Source of the DNA: Pollutiaquabacter aromativorans
GTDB lineage: Bacteria > Bacteroidota > Bacteroidia > AKYH767-A > 2013-40CM-41-45
Reading direction: 5' to 3'
Assembly: GCA_049177215.1 (NCBI GenBank)
Contig: CP185379.1
Span: 1,736,001-1,800,000 of the forward strand
DNA: 64,000 nt
Shown: piece by piece, positions 58,577 through 64,000 of the stretch
Position numbering within the stretch: the stretch's first letter is position 1
How the letters are laid out: each line of letters opens with the position of its first letter
Made by a program: the position numbers and the translations under genes
Notes under the pieces: model-generated
Seen by the model: the letters and a program-made list of their open reading frames with translations, nothing else
Database searches by the model: none
Told to the model about the DNA's origin: nothing

Positions 58577-58642
58577 TTGGTTAAAAGTTATTTCCGGTCT
58601 GACGGATTTTTAAGGATCCGTCGCCCGGAATAACTTTTAACC
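58577..58642. repeat. Double hairpin at the 3' end of the IS transposase
   Basis: Outer arms ggttaaaagttatttccgg and ccggaataacttttaacc pair with one bulge. An inner GACGGAT/ATCCGTC stem sits inside. The transposase stop codon TAA lies within the outer arm. It may terminate transcription in both directions. Confidence 0.8.
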
Positions 58643-59684
58643 GGTTGCTAATTTATCGAGCATTTTACTTTGCGCCAAGGGTATGCTGTCCAGGAATGTC
58701 TCCATTGGTGTTTTACCAAAGCAGTATTTTCCGGTGTGTGTCCTTTCACAGTTGTACTCTTCTATCCACTGATCCAGATCCTTCTGTAATTCCTCCAGCG
58801 ATCCAAAGACCTTTTTTCGGAAGGCAACCGCATAAAACTCGTTCTGGATTGTCCGATGGAAGCGTTCGCAGATGCCGTTGGTTTGAGGATGCCGGGCCTT
58901 GGTACGGCTATGATCGATATCCTCCAGTGTCAGATAAAGACTGTACTCATGACTCTCCCGCTTGCCGTTGTACTCTGCTACCCCGGTCTGTGAGTACCCG
59001 AAGCAGCGGCAAGCCATGCTTCCTCAAAGAACGGTAGCACCTTGTCGTTGAGCATATCGGCTGCCGTCAAGGCGTTCTTACGGTCATACAATTTGGCAAA
59101 GGCTACTTTGCTGTAGGTGTCGATGAAGGTCTGCTGGTAGATCCGGCCCACACCCTTGATCGTGCCCACGTAATACGTGTCCTGGGCTCCAAGGTAGCCG
59201 GGGTGCTCGGTCTCGATCTCGCCAATGGCTTCCTGCTGTTCCGTTTCTTTTCCATGGCAACCAGTTGCGCTTCGGTGAGAATCAGTCCGTCTTGGGCCAC
59301 TTTCGCCTCCAAAGCGCTCAAGCGCTTGGCAAAGGTCTCCAGATCATGCCGCATCCAGATATACCGTACCCCGGCCGGTGAAACAGAAATCCCCTTCTTA
59401 CGCAACTCGTTCGATGCACGAAGCTGACCGTAGGCCGGATAGTCTGTGGCCATCTGTACGATGGCGTTCTCCCAGGCTATATCCATCCGATTGGCCAGTA
59501 TCGGCTTCTTCCGACTGATCTCTTGCAGAGCCGTCTCCCCACCGGTATCGTACAACTCTTTGATCCGATAGAAACTATCCCGTGAATAGCCCATCACTTT
59601 GCACGCCTGGGATACATTACCCAATTGTTCGGCTAACTTCAACAAGCCTAACTTGGTTTTGATTAACTTAGCTTCTGTATTCAT
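58637..59684 (-). pseudogene. IS481-type transposase, frame broken at three places
   Basis: Starting from ATG 59684, the N-terminal helix-turn-helix (LGNVSQACKVMGYSRDSFYR) and RNase H fold pieces are recognisable: TFIDTYSKVAFAKLYD, VLTDRG, and HPQTNGICERFHRTIQ, giving the D, D and E catalytic residues. The frame is lost at a T4 run (59248-59251, one base short), near 59018-59023 (one extra) and near 58973-58977 (one extra). Allowing for these, a protein of about 350 aa reads through to the TAA at 58637. As it stands it could not make a whole transposase; if the other single-base breaks in this window are sequencing faults, these may be too. Confidence 0.85.
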
Positions 59685-59829
59685 TGTCTGACAGTTTAGG
59701 GGTTATTGTTATGTTTCGTATCCTAAAGATAACCCTTATCTGTCAGATTAAATACTAACTAGTACAATTCATCCTTCCTCCGCGATCGTTTCGGCTTGTA
59801 AGTTTGGCGTTGAAACGATTATTGACCTA

Positions 59830-59904
<75 letters not shown>

Positions 59905-60025
59905 CCCACCCTCTTCCTACCTATTTCGACCTTTTGTAAGGATTTCGGGCTTTTTTAGAAAACTACGGGCAACTTCTCTGGTACAATGTTACACGCCGGC
60001 CTATATCCGGACGTGAACCATTACC

Positions 60026-62434
60026 ATGCTGCAACACCCACTCCAGATCCTTTACATCGAGGATGATGATCTTGACCGGATGATCATGAAACGTGCCCTG
60101 AACAGTTCGGGCTTGCCGGTAGAATTAAGATTCGCGGAAAACATCGATGCGGGCCGAGAAGCCACGCAGGGGGTCGAATACGACTGTATTTTTCTGGATT
60201 ATAATCTACCCGGCGGTACGGGTCTGGAATTGTTGAAAGTGATCCGTGCTTCGGGCAATAACTCCCCGATCATCATCGTCACATCTCAGGGTGATGAGAA
60301 GATCGCTGTGGAAGCCATGAAAAACGGCGCCAACGATTATATTCCGAAGAGTTTCCTGTCTGCCGACGGCCTCTCGCAAAGTCTTCGCTTCGTACTTCGA
60401 TTCCGGGATCAGGAAAGGGAACGCATACGGCTGCAGGAGGAACTCAACGCCGCGCAGCAGCAGTTGCAGGCTGTAGCTTCCAACTCACCGATCATCCTGT
60501 TTGCATTCGACCAGAACCAGCAGCTTGCGCTGCTGGAAGGCCGCAGTCAAACGCTTTTCGGCATTGCTCCGGAAGCGGTACTCCACCAGGGGCTTATCGA
60601 AGTCCAAAGCAAGCTGCCGATGAACGCGGAAGACGTCACTACCGCGATGCACGGAAAGGAAGTCACGACAGTAGTGGCATTCAACGACCGATATTTCGAG
60701 ATCTACTACGCGCCGGTACGTGATGCCAGTCAGCAGATCTCCGGTGTCATGGGAATCGCGGCGGACATCACGACCCACAAAGCGGCAGAAGACCAATTGC
60801 TACAAGCAAAGCAGATGGCCGAGGAAACTTCGCGCATGAAGGAACAATTCCTCGCCAACATGAGTCATGAGATCCGAACCCCGATGAACGGGATCATCGG
60901 CCTGACCAGGATCCTGCTGGAAACATCGCTCACAGAAGAACAAGAACGCTATCTCCAATCCATCAAGACCTGCTCGAACAATCTTTTGGTGATCATCAAC
61001 GACATCCTGGATTTTTCAAAGATCGAAGCCGGCAAGATGAACTTCGAACAAGTGCCGTTCAGGATGAACGACATCGTTGCGCATACGATCGAGTTGTTCC
61101 AGACCAAGGCCGATGAAAAATCGATCCGGCTGGTGCAGGAGATCGACTCGCAAGTGCCGATGGCGTTGATCGGTGACCCTACCCGACTGAGTCAGATCCT
61201 GAACAACCTGGTCAGCAATGCCATCAAGTTCACCGACAAGGGCGACGTGACGGTTCGGTTGAGCCTTCGGTCGAAACGGGACCAGGATGTCACGGTCGAT
61301 TTCGAAGTCCGGGACAGCGGAATCGGCATCCCTGAAAAGAGCCTCGACAGCATCTTTGAGAGCTTCACCCAGGCATCGAGCGACACGACCCGAAAGTTCG
61401 GCGGTACCGGTCTTGGGCTTACCATTGTGAAGAAGCTCATTGAATTGCAGGGCGGCGCTATCACCGTCCGCAGCAAGGTCGGTCAGGGTACCACCTTCGC
61501 TTTTCACATCAGTTTCCCGATCGCGACGGAAGCTTCCTTCCGTCCGGTGGAGATGATCCAGGAAGACAAGCTGGATATCTCGCATCTGCGCATTCTGATC
61601 GCGGAAGACAATCCTGTGAACCAGTTGATCGTGAAAAAGCTGTTCAAAGACTGGAAGACCGAAGTTCAATTTGCCGACAACGGCAAACTGGCGATTGAGC
61701 AATTGCAGCAGGCGAATTTCGACCTGATCCTGATGGATATCCAAATGCCCGAAATGGATGGAAACACGGCGGCTCACTACATCCGCACCGAGTTACCGGA
61801 ACCTTTCCGGAGCATCCCGATCATGGCCATGACCGCGCACGCCACGCAGACCGAACGGGACAAATCCTTTCAGGTCGGTATGAACGAGTATATCAGCAAG
61901 CCGTTTGATCCGGCGGAGCTTAGAAAAAAGATCCTGGCTATAACCCAGGACCGTAAAACTCCGTTAAATCAAGCTGCCGAACCGGCCGCAACTACCACTA
62001 CGGTGCTACTCCCAGAATCCAACAACAACGGAAACGTGACGAAAAATCCAGCCAGCCCTGAACAGGTGCAGGCAATCCTGTCCGAGCACAAGATCAACCT
62101 CACTTATCTAAAGTCGATCGCTGACGGCAACGACGGGTTCATCATTGAGATGATCGAGATGTTCCTGAACAAGACGCCGGAAGCGTTGGAGAAGATGGAA
62201 GCCTGTTTCCGGGAAAAGAACTGGGAGGAATTGCGTCAGATCGCCCACCGCATCAAACCCTCGTTTGGTTATGTAGGGTTGGCGACTACCCAGCAGATGC
62301 TGGCGGAGATCGAGAAACTCAGTGAAGACCCGAGTGGCGATCCCTCGCGTGTAGGGACCTTGATGGGAGAGGTTCGGCAGATCAGCCGGTCCGCCTTTTC
62401 ACAATTGGAACAGGAACTAGGCAGTATGCGCTGA
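60026..62434 (+). CDS. Hybrid histidine kinase: REC-PAS-HisKA-HATPase-REC-HPt
   Basis: An 802-aa soluble signalling protein. The N-terminal receiver has Asp58 in FLDYNLPGGTG. A PAS domain (about 145-255) follows, then HisKA with His281 in NMSHEIRTPMNGI, a HATPase (DSGIGIPEKSLDS, GGTGLGLTIVKKL), a second receiver with Asp571 in LMDIQMPEMDG, and an HPt domain with His741 in IAHRIKPSFGYV. An N-terminal receiver suggests that another kinase controls it. The catalytic half is paralogous to the TPR kinase at 33919. A separate response regulator lies just downstream. Confidence 0.93.
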   Translation: MLQHPLQILYIEDDDLDRMIMKRALNSSGLPVELRFAENIDAGREATQGVEYDCIFLDYNLPGGTGLELLKVIRASGNNSPIIIVTSQGDEKIAVEAMKNGANDYIPKSFLSADGLSQSLRFVLRFRDQERERIRLQEELNAAQQQLQAVASNSPIILFAFDQNQQLALLEGRSQTLFGIAPEAVLHQGLIEVQSKLPMNAEDVTTAMHGKEVTTVVAFNDRYFEIYYAPVRDASQQISGVMGIAADITTHKAAEDQLLQAKQMAEETSRMKEQFLANMSHEIRTPMNGIIGLTRILLETSLTEEQERYLQSIKTCSNNLLVIINDILDFSKIEAGKMNFEQVPFRMNDIVAHTIELFQTKADEKSIRLVQEIDSQVPMALIGDPTRLSQILNNLVSNAIKFTDKGDVTVRLSLRSKRDQDVTVDFEVRDSGIGIPEKSLDSIFESFTQASSDTTRKFGGTGLGLTIVKKLIELQGGAITVRSKVGQGTTFAFHISFPIATEASFRPVEMIQEDKLDISHLRILIAEDNPVNQLIVKKLFKDWKTEVQFADNGKLAIEQLQQANFDLILMDIQMPEMDGNTAAHYIRTELPEPFRSIPIMAMTAHATQTERDKSFQVGMNEYISKPFDPAELRKKILAITQDRKTPLNQAAEPAATTTTVLLPESNNNGNVTKNPASPEQVQAILSEHKINLTYLKSIADGNDGFIIEMIEMFLNKTPEALEKMEACFREKNWEELRQIAHRIKPSFGYVGLATTQQMLAEIEKLSEDPSGDPSRVGTLMGEVRQISRSAFSQLEQELGSMR

Positions 62435-62486
62435 AGCCGAAGCTTATGCAGTAATTACTGACCTTCCCCTCTTGAAAACTTCAATG

Positions 62487-62516
62487 CCGCTCCGGAATGT
62501 TCCGGGGCGGTTTTTG
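62487..62516 (+). terminator. Terminator between the hybrid kinase and the response regulator
   Basis: CCGCTCCGGAA / TTCCGGGGCGG stem followed by TTTTTG. Confidence 0.88.
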
Positions 62517-62548
62517 CTTTTATCGCTATCTTTCGGCCTCTTAGAAGA

Positions 62549-62914
62549 ATGAAGATCCTCGTTTGCGAAGACGATGAAATGGTGCTGAAGATGGTGGAGT
62601 TCAAGCTCCGAAAGGATGGCTATGAAGTCCAGTTAGCAGGAGATGGGAAAGCCGCGCTTGACCAGATCCGCAGCTTTCAACCTGACCTTATCATCACTGA
62701 CATCATGATGCCCTACCTCACCGGTCTGGAGATCGTCCACCAGGTGCGGAAGACGCTCAATCTTGCCACGCCAATCATCATCGTTTCTTCTATTGGCTTG
62801 GAGAAGACCGTTTTGGAAGCGTTTCAGCTAGGCGCCGACGACTTTATCACCAAGCCATTCAGCCCGAATGAGCTTTCTGTAAGGGTGAAAAAGTTATTGA
62901 TGAAAACGGCCTGA
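62549..62914 (+). CDS. Single-domain response regulator
   Basis: This 121-aa protein is a receiver domain only: EDDE acid pair at residues 7-10, phospho-acceptor Asp in LIITDIMMPYLTG (about 53), Ser in IIIVSSIG and Lys in FITKPFSPNEL. It has no output domain, so it may pass phosphate onwards or act by protein contact, like CheY. It lies 114 bases after the hybrid kinase whose HPt domain is an obvious phosphate donor, although a terminator separates them. The next gene encodes a beta-barrel protein. Confidence 0.92.
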   Translation: MKILVCEDDEMVLKMVEFKLRKDGYEVQLAGDGKAALDQIRSFQPDLIITDIMMPYLTGLEIVHQVRKTLNLATPIIIVSSIGLEKTVLEAFQLGADDFITKPFSPNELSVRVKKLLMKTA

Positions 62915-63008
62915 TCCTTGTTTAACTTTTGCTTCCGTATTGCGTAAAGCAATAAGCGGATTCTGTAGTTAATTTCGCAGTCCGACTTCCGGAATCCCTG
63001 CCTAAAAA

Positions 63009-64000
63009 ATGCACAATCGCTTTATTTTCAGATACATAACCCTTTTCTGGGTTATGCTCCTTGCTTTCGGGGGGAAGCTTTCCGCTCAGAGCAAAGGCGA
63101 TACCGCGATCGTGATCAACGAGCGTACCGACATTGACGCCCTCTTCAAGCAGGCCAGGGAAGTCAGTTTTGCCGGAAACAACCTCCAGGCAAGACGTATC
63201 TTACAACGTATCCTGGAACGAAAGCCGGACTATTACGATGTCCGCACCTTTCTCGGTCGCACCTATGCATGGGATCGCCAGTATGACAACGCCCGTACCG
63301 AACTCAGCCGGGTTCTGATCGATCGGGAAAATGATCAGGACGCGTTACTGGCCCTGATCGATGTGGAAGACTGGTCGGGTAATCCCGAAGTGGCCAACCA
63401 GTACCTGAAGCTCGGCCTCAGCTACTACCCTACATCGGAGGCTTTGCTGATGAAGAAAGCCCGGTTGCAGATCAAGGCCGACGACAAGGAAAGCGCCGCG
63501 ATCACCCTCCGCCGCATCCTGGATTTCAATCCCGGTAATAAAGAAGCGATCGATCTGATGAACAGTCTGAATACAGCCCGCTTGAACAACCGGGTTCAGA
63601 TCAGTTACACCGTCGATTTCTTTGACCAGAAGACTTCCCCGTGGCAATTCATCTCGGCGGATATCGGGCGATCCTTCAAGTTCGGATCGGTGATCATGCG
63701 CGGAAACGTTGCCGAGCGATTTGGCAATCGTGGCTTGCAATATGAGGTGGAGAGCTTTCTCCGGCTATTCAAAGGGAACTATGTGAATGCCGCGATGGCT
63801 TTTTCTACAGCCGATCAGGTATTCCCCGGACAACGTTACTCGGCCGAGATGTACCAAAAGCTACCGTGGGGTTTCGAGCTATCCGGAGGCTTGCGCTATC
63901 TGGAATTCACCGATGGTACAACCATCTATACCGGCAGTCTGGGCAATTACTTCCGCGATTATTGGATCGCTTTCCGCGCGTTCATCACACCCAAGCCGGA
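63009..64000 (+). CDS. TPR plus YaiO-like outer-membrane beta-barrel protein (3' end missing)
   Basis: The frame from ATG 63009 is open to the window edge (330 codons). A signal peptide (ITLFWVMLLAFGGKLSAQ) is followed by TPR-like helices (about 40-190; AREVSFAGNNLQARRILQRI, VRTFLGRTYAWDRQYDNA) and the start of a beta-barrel (ISYTVDFFDQKTSPWQF, GGLRYLEFTDGTTIYTGS). This TPR-then-barrel plan fits the YaiO family, often encoded with surface polysaccharide export genes. The rest and its neighbours are outside the window. Confidence 0.78.
   Translation, partial: MHNRFIFRYITLFWVMLLAFGGKLSAQSKGDTAIVINERTDIDALFKQAREVSFAGNNLQARRILQRILERKPDYYDVRTFLGRTYAWDRQYDNARTELSRVLIDRENDQDALLALIDVEDWSGNPEVANQYLKLGLSYYPTSEALLMKKARLQIKADDKESAAITLRRILDFNPGNKEAIDLMNSLNTARLNNRVQISYTVDFFDQKTSPWQFISADIGRSFKFGSVIMRGNVAERFGNRGLQYEVESFLRLFKGNYVNAAMAFSTADQVFPGQRYSAEMYQKLPWGFELSGGLRYLEFTDGTTIYTGSLGNYFRDYWIAFRAFITPKP

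Larger units (their letters stand above)
58564..59746 (-). mobile_element. IS481-family insertion sequence, about 1.18 kb, degraded
   Basis: Ends are marked by inverted ctgacaga(c/ta)(a)gggtt at 58564 and the complementary aacccttatctgtcag at 59731-59746, about 16 bp with one gap. It encloses one transposase gene on the minus strand. No clear target-site duplication is seen. It lies between two heptamer arrays. Confidence 0.8.

Noticed and set aside
59245..59255. Programmed -1 frameshifting in the IS, as in IS3 elements
   Set aside because: IS481-family transposases are single-frame; two further breaks of the opposite sign lie downstream, so simple damage or error is more likely.

Overview
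The window reads as a piece of a Bacteroidota genome (probably a Chitinophagales-like lineage and probably a draft or metagenome assembly). The evidence is several type IX secretion (T9SS) substrates with C-terminal sorting domains, a porQ gene, a TamL-type outer-membrane lipoprotein, a GWxTD protein, a short primary sigma factor without region 1.1, and repeated promoter -7 elements of the Bacteroidota form TAnnTTTG upstream of tRNA and ribosomal genes. Coding DNA is around 50-55% GC. Housekeeping and surface-protein genes are interleaved, with no obvious prophage, plasmid or CRISPR.

Layout. 1-6055: the start of an M2 peptidyl-dipeptidase (minus) and a giant secreted matrixin-like protease with nine Ig-like repeats and a dockerin-like tail. 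6184-12112: tRNA-Ala, an FAD oxidoreductase, tamL, fbaB (frameshifted), accD. 12191-18689: rpsO, pnp, a base-composition-mosaic T9SS protein flanked by short repeats, rpoD, rpe. 18697-25082 (minus): an AlaDH/PNT-family dehydrogenase and a tightly overlapping three-gene set of secreted proteins. 25197-27886: a coiled-coil protein, trmD, rplS, a CoA-binding protein. 27924-31131 (minus): an MFS transporter, two tRNA-Ser genes, a glycosyltransferase. 31252-36501: a GWxTD protein, a second glycosyltransferase and a TPR hybrid histidine kinase. 36507-49133 (minus): rnz, a T9SS substrate, a STAS protein, pyrB, pyrR, a DinB-like protein, rpsA, ispH, cmk, porQ, a methyltransferase, DinB, and a Trp/Tyr/His-rich secreted protein. 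49527-64000: a T9SS Ig-repeat protein, uvrA, a LOG-family protein, a SPOR protein, an outer-membrane protein, an IS481-type element, a REC-PAS-kinase-REC-HPt protein, a lone response regulator and the start of a YaiO-like outer-membrane protein.

Three things stand out. (1) Intergenic DNA carries a dispersed family of tandem arrays with an exact 7-bp period (CGTCCCT, TTCACTG, GGCAGTA, GTTTCGG types). Four of them begin at, or inside, the stop codon of the upstream gene. (2) At least five otherwise well-conserved genes (fbaB, the BNR-repeat protein, the GWxTD protein, a GT2 enzyme, porQ) carry one extra base each; removing it restores full-length homologous protein, so consensus error is the first suspect. 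(3) Two large secreted proteins share a C-terminal module of about 190 residues ending in two dockerin/EF-hand-like loops instead of a recognisable T9SS domain.

Functionally the surface theme is consistent: PorQ belongs to the T9SS apparatus; at least four proteins look like its substrates; TamL, the SPOR protein and the beta-barrel proteins belong to the envelope; the two multi-step phosphorelay kinases and the STAS protein are the visible signalling components.
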